Notes: generated from the sequence alone by a model not told the origin. A stretch of DNA of 8,466 bases from Pseudomonadota bacterium (GCA_021808985.1 JAKBAQ010000117.1:1-8466); one strand, 5' to 3'. Positions 1 to 6,797 are shown, counted from the first letter of the stretch. Numbers and translations are program-made.

Positions 1-762
1 CTTCACCACCTGGATCAGCATGATCTGGCGGCGGTGGATGACGTCCTGAATTTTATAGTTGCGCAAAAAGCGCTGGCGCTGGCGGCGCTCACGCGCCTCG
101 GCGGCATCGTCGCCGTCGCCGCCCAGGTTTTCCGGCGGCGGGGCGGCGGGGGATTCGTCGGCATCATGGCCGTTAGCCGGTTCGGCCGCGCCCTCGGCGC
201 CCTCATCAACGCCCTCGCCGGCGCTGGCTTCGGCGGTGGCTTCGGCTGGTTCGGCGGCGAACTCAACCGCCGCTTCGGCCGGGGTTTCGTCCAAGGCCTC
301 GCCGGTCTCATCGGGCGGCGGGGCGGAGATGATGTCAATCGGCGTGATGCTCAGCGCCTGCGCGGCGCCGGAATCGGGTTCATCCGCCAGGGCTTCGTCC
401 AGGGCGGCTTCGGCCAAGGCCTCGGCGGCCTGCGCCGCTTCACGCGCCTCGGCGGCGCGGGCTTCCTCGCGCTCATCCTCGGCTTGCAGGGCCAGCAGGC
501 GGTTACGGTCGGCCACCGGGATCTGGTAATAATCGGGGTGAATTTCGCCAAAGGCGAGAAAACCGTGGCGGTTGCCGCCATATTCCACGAAGGCCGCCTG
601 CAGGCTGGGTTCCACCCGGATAACCTTGGCGAGGTAGATATTGCCTTTTATCTGCTTGCGGCTGGCGGTCTCAACGTCAAAATCCTCAAGCCGGTTGCCG
701 TCCAGCACCACCACGCGCGTCTCTTCCGCGTGGCTGGCGTCGATTAACATTTTTTTGGTCAT
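1..762 (-). CDS. rne: Ribonuclease E, N-terminal part (partial at left edge)
   Basis: RNase E is the essential endoribonuclease of bacterial mRNA turnover and rRNA/tRNA maturation and the scaffold of the RNA degradosome. The 254 visible codons begin MTKKMLIDASHAEE, matching the usual family start. The first half of the S1 domain follows (residues about 37-75, including NIYLAKVIRVEPSLQAAF and RHGFLAFGEI). Residues about 93-229 form an Ala/Glu-rich, lysine-free insertion inside S1, as known in alphaproteobacterial RNase E. S1 resumes at RNYKIQDVIHRRQIMLIQVV and runs off the window, so the catalytic DNase I-like part is not seen. The ATG at 762 is preferred over the in-frame ATG at 750: it gives the usual short N-terminus and has a GGAG at 774-777 about 11 bases upstream. 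Family assignment is very secure; RNase G is unlikely because it lacks such an insertion. Confidence 0.95.
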   Translation of the reverse strand, partial: MTKKMLIDASHAEETRVVVLDGNRLEDFDVETASRKQIKGNIYLAKVIRVEPSLQAAFVEYGGNRHGFLAFGEIHPDYYQIPVADRNRLLALQAEDEREEARAAEAREAAQAAEALAEAALDEALADEPDSGAAQALSITPIDIISAPPPDETGEALDETPAEAAVEFAAEPAEATAEASAGEGVDEGAEGAAEPANGHDADESPAAPPPENLGGDGDDAAEARERRQRQRFLRNYKIQDVIHRRQIMLIQVVK

Positions 763-988
763 ATAGATTGAAGCTCCGATACGCGGCATCCGCGGGCAGC
801 CAGGAGCCTGTTTTTGCTCTTAAAGCCGCAGCGCCGCGATTTTGATGTAAGTTAAGGGGTGCAGACCGGAGCCACGCCATATCCGAACGGAAAAATTTAA
901 AGTCGGTCGGCAGAGCGGTCATCGGTCCTTGATCTCGCAGGCCGGGCTTGCGCGCCAGGCCATGTGGGTATTCCTCAGGGTTCGGGTG

Positions 989-1019
989 GCGGAAACGGCC
1001 AGAAGAGGCCAAAATCCGC
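989..1019. promoter_or_regulatory. Nested inverted repeat in the rne / glycosyltransferase leader
   Basis: GCGGA at 989-993 pairs with TCCGC at 1015-1019. Inside it GGCC at 997-1000 pairs with GGCC at 1007-1010 around a six-base loop. The two stems are separated by small A-rich internal loops. Being an inverted repeat, it could fold in RNA from either strand. It lies about 230-260 bases upstream of the rne start. Enterobacterial rne is known to be autoregulated through a structured 5' leader, so a structural role is conceivable. That is inference only: the stems are short and chance pairing in GC-rich DNA is common. Confidence 0.25.
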
Positions 1020-1100
1020 TCTTAGTCGAACACCTGCGATCGTTGATGGCGGAAATACCGCGCATCCGCAAGGGGGTTGGTGCCTGCCCTGCGTGGAACG

Positions 1101-1127
1101 CGAGGCTGGCGCCGGGAAGCCGCCTCG
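1101..1127. promoter_or_regulatory. Stem-loop in the leader of the glycosyltransferase gene
   Basis: CGAGGC at 1101-1106 pairs with GCCTCG at 1122-1127. After a one-base bulge (T1107), GGC at 1108-1110 pairs with GCC at 1119-1121, closing an eight-base loop. It ends 37 bases before the ATG at 1165. There is no T-run behind it on the plus strand, so it does not look like a terminator. Its role is unknown. Confidence 0.25.
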
Positions 1128-1164
1128 GGCAAAATGCGGCGGATACAAGAGGGTGGCGGGGTTG

Positions 1165-2547
1165 ATGAGGTTCAAATATCGATTTGTAATCGCCGCCTGC
1201 GCCCGCTGGGAGACGCCCTACAGCGTGGAGTGGCTGAACTACCACCGTGCCATCGGCTTCGAGCATGTCTATCTCTACTGTAACGACGACGATCCGCGCG
1301 CGCTCTATGAGGCAGTATTGCCCTTCACCCAGGGCCCGGCACCCTTCGTCACCTTTCGGTTTTATCCCGACCAGGGGCAACATCGTAATATGATGCTGCA
1401 CTTTCTGGCGCACGACCAGCACGCCGCAGAATGGATCAGCTTTCTTGACCTCGACGAATTCATCCGCCTGCCGCCGGGGCAAACCATCGCGCAATTCATG
1501 GCGCCATTTGAGCCGATGGCTGATTGCGTGCTGTTCAACTGGGTGTTTTTTGGCCCCAACGGGCATATGACGCCCCCGGCAGGCTCGGTGCTGGAATCCT
1601 ACACGCGCCGCGAAGCCCTGGCGCACCCTTTCACAAAATATGTAGCGCGCAGCACAGTCTTCAACGATCCGCAGCTTTTCCAAAAATGCCTGGACAACTC
1701 CTTTGTCCACCGGCTGGATGAATATCTCGCCCGGCCGATCCGATCAGTGAATGTGCTGGGCGAGGACATGAGCGGTTATTATGGCGATTTTCCCACCGGT
1801 GCGGCGGCATTCGTCCGCCATCCACCCCGGCAGGAAAAACTTTTCGCCACCGCCATGATCCACCATTACGCCTTCCGCTCCGAACGGGCCTTTACAGACC
1901 GTGTGGCGCGCGGCCTGAAGGGCAATTTCGCCGGCGAGAAAATCTGGGGCGAGTTGGCCGCAGATGAGCCAGGTTTACGCGGCTTCATCAACAGCCTGAA
2001 TGCCATCGAGGACCGCCGGCTGGCTGATTTCTGGCAAGCCCTGCTCGCTGGCGCCGCCGCGAACGACGTACTGGCCCAACAGCGCGGCCAATTGCTCTCC
2101 CGCGGCAAGCCAACCAGCCAAAGCTCCTACCTCGCCGACCCCGAATTCCTCGTCAAAGCAGCCACCAGAGGCGGCGCTACCGGCGGCATGATTGACGGCG
2201 TGCGCAAATTCCACACCGATTTTGAGGATACCCCCTGGTGGCAGGTAGACCTTGGCGGGTTCGCCACGATCCGCGAAATCCACATCTACAATACCAACGA
2301 CCACACGGCCCCCCGGTTCCGGAATTTCAGCCTCGGCGTCTCGATCGACGGCGACTCATGGGCCGAGGTCGCGCGCAAGGAGGATGACAAGGTGGTCGGC
2401 GGCGTTGCAGGCGCCCCCTTCATCTGGGCTGGCCCCGGCACCGCCTGGGCGCGCTTTGTGCGCGTCACGCTGCTGGGGCCCGACTATCTGCATCTCGATC
2501 AGATCGAGGTGTTCGGCGCCATGACCCATCCGGGCGGCGCGCTCTGA
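1165..2547 (+). CDS. GT92/DUF23-like glycosyltransferase fused to an F5/8 type C (discoidin-like) domain
   Basis: This 460-residue protein probably transfers a sugar onto a surface glycan or other acceptor; donor and acceptor are unknown. The N-terminal GT-A-type domain (about 1-300) shows EWLNYHRAIGFEHVYLYCN (23-40), then FLDLDEF at 93-99, whose D95/D97 form the expected DxD-like metal and nucleotide-sugar site. NWVFFGPNG and the HHYAFRS stretch near 233 are typical of Glyco_tranf_2_4/GT92 proteins. Residues about 314-460 form an F5/8 C domain: GKPTSQSS opening strand, WWQVDLG at 358-364, and a closing RFVRVTLLG ... LDQIEVFG. Such domains usually bind glycans. No signal peptide or membrane segment is visible. 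The ATG at 1165 is chosen because the family motif starts at once (RFKYRFVIAACARWE). Its ribosome site is weak (GAGG at 1149-1152, 12 bases away). An upstream GTG at 964 would add 67 non-protein-like residues. The 3' end overlaps the next gene tail to tail. Confidence 0.85.
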   Translation: MRFKYRFVIAACARWETPYSVEWLNYHRAIGFEHVYLYCNDDDPRALYEAVLPFTQGPAPFVTFRFYPDQGQHRNMMLHFLAHDQHAAEWISFLDLDEFIRLPPGQTIAQFMAPFEPMADCVLFNWVFFGPNGHMTPPAGSVLESYTRREALAHPFTKYVARSTVFNDPQLFQKCLDNSFVHRLDEYLARPIRSVNVLGEDMSGYYGDFPTGAAAFVRHPPRQEKLFATAMIHHYAFRSERAFTDRVARGLKGNFAGEKIWGELAADEPGLRGFINSLNAIEDRRLADFWQALLAGAAANDVLAQQRGQLLSRGKPTSQSSYLADPEFLVKAATRGGATGGMIDGVRKFHTDFEDTPWWQVDLGGFATIREIHIYNTNDHTAPRFRNFSLGVSIDGDSWAEVARKEDDKVVGGVAGAPFIWAGPGTAWARFVRVTLLGPDYLHLDQIEVFGAMTHPGGAL

Positions 2548-3437
2548 GCGGCTTGCCTGAAGCGCGCCAGCCCCGCCTCGTCGCCCGCCTGGGCGAAGGC
2601 CGCGCATAGCGCCGGCGCGTATTCGGCCAGATCAATCTCCCGCAGGGCGTGGCGCAGGGGGCTGGCGGGGGCAAACCAGTCGCGCGGCGGATGCTCCTTG
2701 ATGACGGCTCTTATATAAGTGGGGCGGGCCAGCACTGAATGCGCCAGCGAGCCGGGGCGGTTGGCGGCCGCCTCGCTCAGCAAAAGGCGCGGGCGCAGGC
2801 GCAGGTTTTGCGTATCCGCCACATATTCGCCGATCTCCGCGAAGTTCATGCGCGCCTGGCGCAGCAGGCTGGGGACGAAAATCTCGCAGAACGGCCAGGT
2901 TGCCAGCCGGCCGGCCTGGAATTCCAGAGTCAGGGCGCGGCGCATGTGGAACAGCAGGTCGATCGCGCGGGCCGAGAGGAGCATGAAGAAGAGCAGCGAG
3001 CACATGGAATGCTCGAACATCCCGGCGGCGGTGGCGGACCATTCCCAGTCCGGCGTCGCCGGGCCCATCCAATGCGCCACGATATCCCTCTGGCGCGCTG
3101 CCGCCTCGCGCACCACCGCATCCAGCGGGGTGTTCACCGCGAGGTCGGACTCCGAGGTGAGGTAATAATCATAGCCCGGCAAGGCGGCGCGCAGGATGTA
3201 GAGGCCGTAATCGACATTGTACCAGAGCGAGTTCCCCGCCGGATACACCAGCAGGCCGAGGTTTGAGGTATCCTCGGTGTGGGAGACCACCTCATAGCCC
3301 GTGATGCCGAGCGGGCCGCGCGTCTCATCGGCCAGCACCACCTGGCGGGCGGCGGGGGTGGCGGCAAAAAACCGGCGCGCCAGCTCGGCAACCCCCTCAT
3401 CCCATGTATAGGTCCGAAACGCCGCCACATAGCGCAT
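2499..3437 (-). CDS. Conserved-looking protein of unknown function, possibly glycosyltransferase-like
   Basis: I do not recognise this 312-residue protein. It is protein-like throughout and has a good ribosome binding site (AGGGGG at 3444-3449, six bases before the ATG at 3437). It starts MRYVAAFRTYTWDEGVAELA and has no signal peptide. Residues 72-100 (WYNVDYGLYILRAALPGYDYY, then LTSESDLAVN) resemble the segment of GT-A glycosyltransferases in which a long hydrophobic strand ends in an acidic metal-binding triad; here the candidate is E96-S97-D98. A moderately hydrophobic stretch, SMCSLLFFMLLSARAIDLLF (144-163), is more likely a buried helix than a membrane span. The C-terminal 60 residues are Ala-rich and helical. 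Lying next to, and convergent with, a glycosyltransferase supports a carbohydrate role, but that is inference. Its last 49 bases lie opposite the end of that neighbour. Confidence 0.75.
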   Translation of the reverse strand: MRYVAAFRTYTWDEGVAELARRFFAATPAARQVVLADETRGPLGITGYEVVSHTEDTSNLGLLVYPAGNSLWYNVDYGLYILRAALPGYDYYLTSESDLAVNTPLDAVVREAAARQRDIVAHWMGPATPDWEWSATAAGMFEHSMCSLLFFMLLSARAIDLLFHMRRALTLEFQAGRLATWPFCEIFVPSLLRQARMNFAEIGEYVADTQNLRLRPRLLLSEAAANRPGSLAHSVLARPTYIRAVIKEHPPRDWFAPASPLRHALREIDLAEYAPALCAAFAQAGDEAGLARFRQAAQSAPPGWVMAPNTSI

Positions 3438-3443
3438 GCCAAG

Positions 3444-3449
3444 CCCCCT
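3444..3449 (-). promoter_or_regulatory. Ribosome binding site of the 312-residue protein gene
   Basis: AGGGGG on the minus strand lies six bases before the ATG at 3437 and supports that start codon. Confidence 0.6.
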
Positions 3450-3550
3450 GATTGCACGGCGAAACTACCGCGCGGCGGGGTATGTGCCAAATTCGCGCCC
3501 CCTTGCCTTCAGATATCTCCTTGCGGCATCAGACATAGGAAAGCCACGTT

Positions 3551-3556
3551 TAGGAG
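3551..3556 (+). promoter_or_regulatory. Ribosome binding site deciding the glcB start
   Basis: TAGGAG lies eight bases before the ATG at 3565. It fixes the start of malate synthase at MSDARTP rather than at the upstream in-frame codon at 3436, which would add 43 residues and overlap the divergent gene. Confidence 0.8.
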
Positions 3557-3564
3557 CCCGCCAA

Positions 3565-5727
3565 ATGTCCGACGCCCGCACCCCGATCAACGGTATCCAG
3601 CCCGCCACTGTTCTGTATGATTTCGTGGTGAACGAGGCGCTGCCCGGCACCGGGGTGGAGCCTGGCGCGTTCTGGGCTGGCTTCGCGGCCCTGCTCGCGG
3701 CATTCTCGGCCACCAACGCCGCACTGCTGGCCAAGCGCGACGCGCTGCAGGCGAAAATTGATGCCTGGCACCTGGCGCGCAAGGGCCAGCCGCGCGATGC
3801 CGCCGCGTATCAGGCATTTTTGCGTGAGATCGGCTATCTGCTGCCCGAGCCGGCCCCCTTCAGCGTGGATACGGACCGGGTGGATGCCGAGATCGCCACC
3901 ATCGCCGGGCCGCAGCTGGTGGTGCCGGTGAGCAACGCCCGCTACGCGCTGAACGCCGCCAACGCGCGCTGGGGCAGCCTTTATGACGCGCTCTACGGCA
4001 CCGATGCGATCCCCGAGACCGATGGCGCCGCCAGATCCGCCGGGGGGCTGAACAAGGCCCGCGCGGCCCTGGTGGTGGCGCGCGGCCGCGCTTTTCTCGA
4101 TGCGCATTTCCCCCTGGCTGACGGCAGCCATGCCGACGCGCGGGCCTACCGCGTGCGCCATGGGCACCTGGCCGTGGTGCTGCCCAGCGGCGAGGTGGGG
4201 CTGCGGGAGGGCGCGCAGTTCGCGGGCTACACCGGCGAGCCCGGCCAGCCCAAGGGTGTGCTGCTCAAGAACCACAATCTGCACGCGGAGCTGGTGATCA
4301 ACCCGCAGAACGCCATCGGCCGCGATGACGCCGCCGGCATCGCCGACATCATCATGGAATCGGCGATCAGCACCATCATGGATTGCGAGGACAGCGTGGC
4401 CGCGGTGGATGCGCGGGACAAGGTGGATGTGTACCGCAACTGGCTGGGGCTGATGCAGGGCACGCTGAGCGCCCCGGTGGAGAAAGGCGGCAAGGTTTTT
4501 GAGCGCAAGCTGAACCAGGACCGCGTATACACCACGCCGGATGGCGGCACCCTCGCCCTGCATGGCCGCTCGCTGATGCTGGTGCGCAATGTCGGCCATC
4601 ACATGCTCAGCGATGCGATACTCGATGCACAGGGCAACGAGGTTCCCGAAACCGTGATCGACGCGGTGATCACCTCGCTGATCGCCATGCACGACCTGAA
4701 GAGCCGCCGCAACTCGCGCGCCGGCTCGGTTTACATCGTCAAGCCCAAGCTGCACGGGCCGGAGGAGGTGGCCAACGCGGTGGCGCTGTTCGGCGCGGTG
4801 GAAGAGCTGCTCGGCCTGCCCGCCAACACGCTGAAAATGGGCATCATGGACGAGGAGCGCCGCACCAGCGCCAATCTGAAGGCGTGCATCGCGGCGGCCA
4901 AATCGCGCGTGGTGTTCATCAACACCGGCTTTCTTGACCGCACGGGCGATGAAATCCACACCTCCTTCGAGGCCGGGGCGTTCCTGCGCAAGGGCGATAT
5001 CAAGAACCAGCCCTGGATCAAATCCTACGAAGACCGCAATGTGGACTTCGGCTTGGAGTGCGGCTTGCAGGGGCGCGCGCAGATCGGCAAGGGCATGTGG
5101 GCAGCACCTGACCAGATGGCGGCGATGCTGGAACAGAAGATCGCCCACCCGCGCGCGGGCGCCAACACCGCCTGGGTGCCCTCACCCACCGCCGCCACGC
5201 TGCACGCGCTGCACTACCATGCGGTGGACGTGTTCGCCCGCCAGGAGGAGCTGAAATCCCGCCCGCCCGCCAAACTGGAAGACCTGCTGACCATCCCGCT
5301 GGCCGACCGGCCGAACTGGAACCCCACCGAGGTGCAGCAGGAGCTGGACAATAACGCGCAGGGGCTGCTCGGCTACGTGGTGCGCTGGGTGGACCAGGGG
5401 GTGGGCTGCTCCAAGGTGCCCGACATTCACGATGTGGGGCTGATGGAAGACCGCGCGACGCTGCGCATCTCCTCCCAGCATATCGCCAACTGGCTGCACC
5501 ACGGCATCGCCAGCAGGGAGCAGGTGATGGAGACCCTCAAGCGCATGGCCCTGGTGGTGGACAAACAGAACGCCGGCGACCCGGCCTACACCCCGCTCGC
5601 CCCAGGCTATGACGGCCCGGCCTTCGCCGCCGCCTGCGCGCTGGTGTTCGAGGGCCGCAACCAGCCCAACGGCTATACCGAGTTCGTCCTCACCCGCCAC
5701 CGCCGCGCGGCAAAGGCCGCGGGTTAA
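3565..5727 (+). CDS. glcB: Malate synthase G
   Basis: This cytosolic enzyme condenses glyoxylate with acetyl-CoA to give malate and CoA, in glycolate/glyoxylate use or the glyoxylate bypass. The 720 residues match the family size (E. coli GlcB is 723). Landmarks in order: YTGEPGQPKGVLLKNHNLHA (about 229-248), TIMDCEDSVAAVDA, the catalytic arginine in LVRNVGHH (R341), MGIMDEERRTS with metal ligand E430, NTGFLDRTGDEIHT with metal ligand D458, and VPDIHDVGLMEDRATLRISS with catalytic base D629. These align with R338, E427, D455 and D631 of the E. coli enzyme. C615 corresponds to its C617. The start at 3565 has a TAGGAG site eight bases upstream. The 127 bases before it, shared with the divergent gene, must hold the promoter. 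No glcDEF, glcC or aceA is in the window, so glcB is not clustered with its usual partners here. No anomaly in the frame. Confidence 0.98.
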   Translation: MSDARTPINGIQPATVLYDFVVNEALPGTGVEPGAFWAGFAALLAAFSATNAALLAKRDALQAKIDAWHLARKGQPRDAAAYQAFLREIGYLLPEPAPFSVDTDRVDAEIATIAGPQLVVPVSNARYALNAANARWGSLYDALYGTDAIPETDGAARSAGGLNKARAALVVARGRAFLDAHFPLADGSHADARAYRVRHGHLAVVLPSGEVGLREGAQFAGYTGEPGQPKGVLLKNHNLHAELVINPQNAIGRDDAAGIADIIMESAISTIMDCEDSVAAVDARDKVDVYRNWLGLMQGTLSAPVEKGGKVFERKLNQDRVYTTPDGGTLALHGRSLMLVRNVGHHMLSDAILDAQGNEVPETVIDAVITSLIAMHDLKSRRNSRAGSVYIVKPKLHGPEEVANAVALFGAVEELLGLPANTLKMGIMDEERRTSANLKACIAAAKSRVVFINTGFLDRTGDEIHTSFEAGAFLRKGDIKNQPWIKSYEDRNVDFGLECGLQGRAQIGKGMWAAPDQMAAMLEQKIAHPRAGANTAWVPSPTAATLHALHYHAVDVFARQEELKSRPPAKLEDLLTIPLADRPNWNPTEVQQELDNNAQGLLGYVVRWVDQGVGCSKVPDIHDVGLMEDRATLRISSQHIANWLHHGIASREQVMETLKRMALVVDKQNAGDPAYTPLAPGYDGPAFAAACALVFEGRNQPNGYTEFVLTRHRRAAKAAG

Positions 5728-5768
5728 AATCTCCTCCCTCGCGCATGCGCAGCGAGGGGCGGGAGATT
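5728..5768. terminator. Bidirectional stem-loop terminator between convergent glcB and the 134-residue membrane-protein gene
   Basis: AATCTCC at 5728-5734 pairs with GGAGATT at 5762-5768. After a small internal loop (T5735 against 5759-5761), CCCTCGC at 5736-5742 pairs with GCGAGGG at 5752-5758, leaving a nine-base loop. The stem starts directly after the glcB stop codon. In minus-strand RNA, reading from the 134-residue gene, the stem is followed by four U (A-run 5726-5729 on the plus strand), a better intrinsic terminator than in the plus direction, where only two T follow. Confidence 0.7.
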
Positions 5769-5792
5769 CGGCTTCATAGCTTGAGAGGCGGC

Positions 5793-6197
5793 TCAGCCCG
5801 GCTGCGCCGCCTCAGGCTCGCCGTCGGCCAATGCCTCATCCACCTTGGCGTGCAGCTCCAGGTGCAGCTGGTGCAGCTCGGCCATTAAAATCTGCATGTC
5901 CTGCACGGTTTCCATCACCGCGTCGTGCTGCTCCTTGGCCAGCTTGTCCGAGGAGCGCGCGGCCAGGATGGTGCCCACCCCCAGCAGCGGCAGGGCCACG
6001 AGCTGCAGCACGCCGGAGCTGGCATATTGCACGAAGGGCATGATGGCCGGCCATTTCAGCGGCAGCAACGAAAACACCAGGCAAAACCAGAAAAACCCCA
6101 TGGTGGCGAAAATCTGGTTGGAGCGGATGGCGATCTGATCGTTGAGCCTGGATATCCGATCCAGGGGCAGTTTTTTCATCGTTTCAGGCGGCTTCAC
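5793..6197 (-). CDS. Small two-span membrane protein with a C-terminal helical tail, function unknown
   Basis: This 134-residue protein is not firmly recognised. A basic N-terminus is followed by two likely membrane spans (about 30-47, FATMGFFWFCLVFSLLPL; and 58-79, YASSGVLQLVALPLLGVGTI) joined by a short loop. A long amphipathic, probably coiled-coil helix follows (about 81-124, including KEQHDAVMETVQDMQILMAE). Two spans followed by a charged helix recalls DUF1003 and low-affinity iron permease-like proteins, but this is a resemblance in layout only. The start is GTG at 6197, supported by AAGGA at 6206-6210 eight bases upstream; an ATG at 6179 (residue 7) has no such site. It lies 63 bases behind another membrane-protein gene on the same strand and may share its transcript. 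It converges on glcB across the stem-loop at 5728-5768. Confidence 0.8.
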   Translation of the reverse strand: MKPPETMKKLPLDRISRLNDQIAIRSNQIFATMGFFWFCLVFSLLPLKWPAIMPFVQYASSGVLQLVALPLLGVGTILAARSSDKLAKEQHDAVMETVQDMQILMAELHQLHLELHAKVDEALADGEPEAAQPG

Positions 6198-6205
6198 GGG
6201 GCTGA

Positions 6206-6210
6206 TCCTT
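6206..6210 (-). promoter_or_regulatory. Ribosome binding site deciding a GTG start
   Basis: AAGGA on the minus strand is eight bases before the GTG at 6197 and favours it over the ATG at 6179. An overlapping out-of-frame ATG at 6213 reads into an early stop and is not credible as a start. Confidence 0.55.
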
Positions 6211-6260
6211 CATGGCTGACCGGGACCAAACCATAATCCACCGATTCGCCGCGCCGCAAA

Positions 6261-6779
6261 TTATCTCAGCGTGATGGGAACGGGCGCGAAGACCATGGCG
6301 CGGCGCTCCACCGGCGGCGGCGGGCGGCGGCAGCAGATGATCCAGTATGGCAGGACGACGAGCAGGGTCCAGGCAAAGTTGAGCGCCAGCTGCGTGCGGC
6401 CTTCAACCGGGAGCTGGAAGGGAAACGCCGCCAGATCAACCAGCCAGAGCGTGCGCCACAGCAGCCCGGTAACCCGGGCGGCGGGCATGAACGCCTGCTG
6501 CTTCGGCTCGCGCGCCTCATGCGTGCGGATCTGCAGGAAAGTGGCGATGACCATGATGCCCAGGCACAGCGAATCCTGGTAGAAATCGGCGCTGGGGAAT
6601 GTGTCGAACCGGTGGACCCAGACCACCCCCACCCCCGCGCCAAGCACCGTGCAGACCCGCGCAACCGTATAAAGCGGGACGGCGAACACCCGCCCCACCA
6701 GATTAACGCCGGGCTGCAACGCGCGGTCTATGATGAAATCATCAACCGCCTTGGCTAAGGTAATGAGTTTGCTGGCCAA
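6261..6779 (-). CDS. Multi-span membrane protein downstream of nagA-murQ, function unknown
   Basis: I do not recognise this 172-residue protein. Likely membrane spans are at about 33-54 (AVPLYTVARVCTVLGAGVGV), 69-84 (LCLGIMVIATFLQI core) and 132-150 (ALNFAWTLLVVLPYWIIC), with a possible weaker one at 105-122. Before the first span lies KAVDDFIIDRALQPGVNLVG; after the last comes a Pro/Arg-rich tail with RRPPPPVERR. The first usable start in frame after the upstream gene's stop is TTG at 6779. It is supported by GAGG at 6787-6790 (seven bases away) and AGGAGG at 6792-6797 (twelve away). The gap to the nagA-murQ stop is 21 bases, in the same reading frame, so co-transcription and translational coupling are likely. 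A link to amino-sugar recycling is suggested only by position. No transporter motif was seen. Confidence 0.8.
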   Translation of the reverse strand: MASKLITLAKAVDDFIIDRALQPGVNLVGRVFAVPLYTVARVCTVLGAGVGVVWVHRFDTFPSADFYQDSLCLGIMVIATFLQIRTHEAREPKQQAFMPAARVTGLLWRTLWLVDLAAFPFQLPVEGRTQLALNFAWTLLVVLPYWIICCRRPPPPVERRAMVFAPVPITLR

Positions 6780-6791
6780 TTCTACGCCTCG

Positions 6792-6797
6792 CCTCCT
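6792..6797 (-). promoter_or_regulatory. Ribosome binding site for the TTG-started membrane protein
   Basis: A perfect AGGAGG lies in the 21-base gap after the nagA-murQ stop, twelve bases before the TTG at 6779, with a second GAGG at 6787-6790 at better spacing. Together they support the unusual TTG start. Confidence 0.55.

Larger units (their letters stand above)
763..1164. other. 402-base gene-free region between divergent rne and glycosyltransferase genes
   Basis: No credible protein frame was found here. Frames that cross it are either extensions of flanking genes with no protein-like composition or antisense shadows. It must hold the rne promoter and 5' leader (minus strand) and the promoter of the plus-strand glycosyltransferase. 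Three inverted repeats are visible: 782-794 (CGCGG, CAT, CCGCG) just upstream of the rne ribosome binding site, 989-1019, and 1101-1127. I could not identify a confident -35/-10 pair on either strand, and no tRNA-like arm set is present. Confidence 0.6.

Noticed and set aside
34..747. 237-codon plus-strand open frame opposite rne
   Set aside because: It is a Gly/Phe/Arg-rich shadow of the Ala/Glu-rich RNase E insertion on the other strand; no ribosome site or domain supports it.
964..1164. N-terminal extension of the glycosyltransferase from a GTG at 964
   Set aside because: The 67 added residues are Gly/Pro/Arg-rich and unlike a protein domain. The family motif starts directly after the ATG at 1165, and the region is better read as leader DNA.
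763..1164. tRNA or 5S rRNA-like gene in the spacer
   Set aside because: GTTCG-type T-loop fragments occur on both strands, but no flanking complementary arms or acceptor stem could be found. A CCGAAC string resembles 5S rRNA only locally.
919..1710. 263-codon minus-strand frame over the leader and start of the glycosyltransferase
   Set aside because: Most of it is antisense to the conserved glycosyltransferase domain, and its composition is that of a shadow frame.
2739..3266. Plus-strand frames opposite the 312-residue protein
   Set aside because: Gln/Arg/His-rich shadow composition. The minus-strand frame has the better ribosome site and protein-like sequence.
3436..3564. Upstream in-frame start for malate synthase at 3436
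   Set aside because: It would add 43 residues absent from the family, and the ATG at 3565 has a well-spaced TAGGAG.
3550..5148. 532-codon minus-strand open frame opposite glcB
   Set aside because: It lies entirely antisense to a highly conserved enzyme, is rich in His/Gln/Arg/Gly as expected for a GC-rich shadow frame, and shows no family motif.
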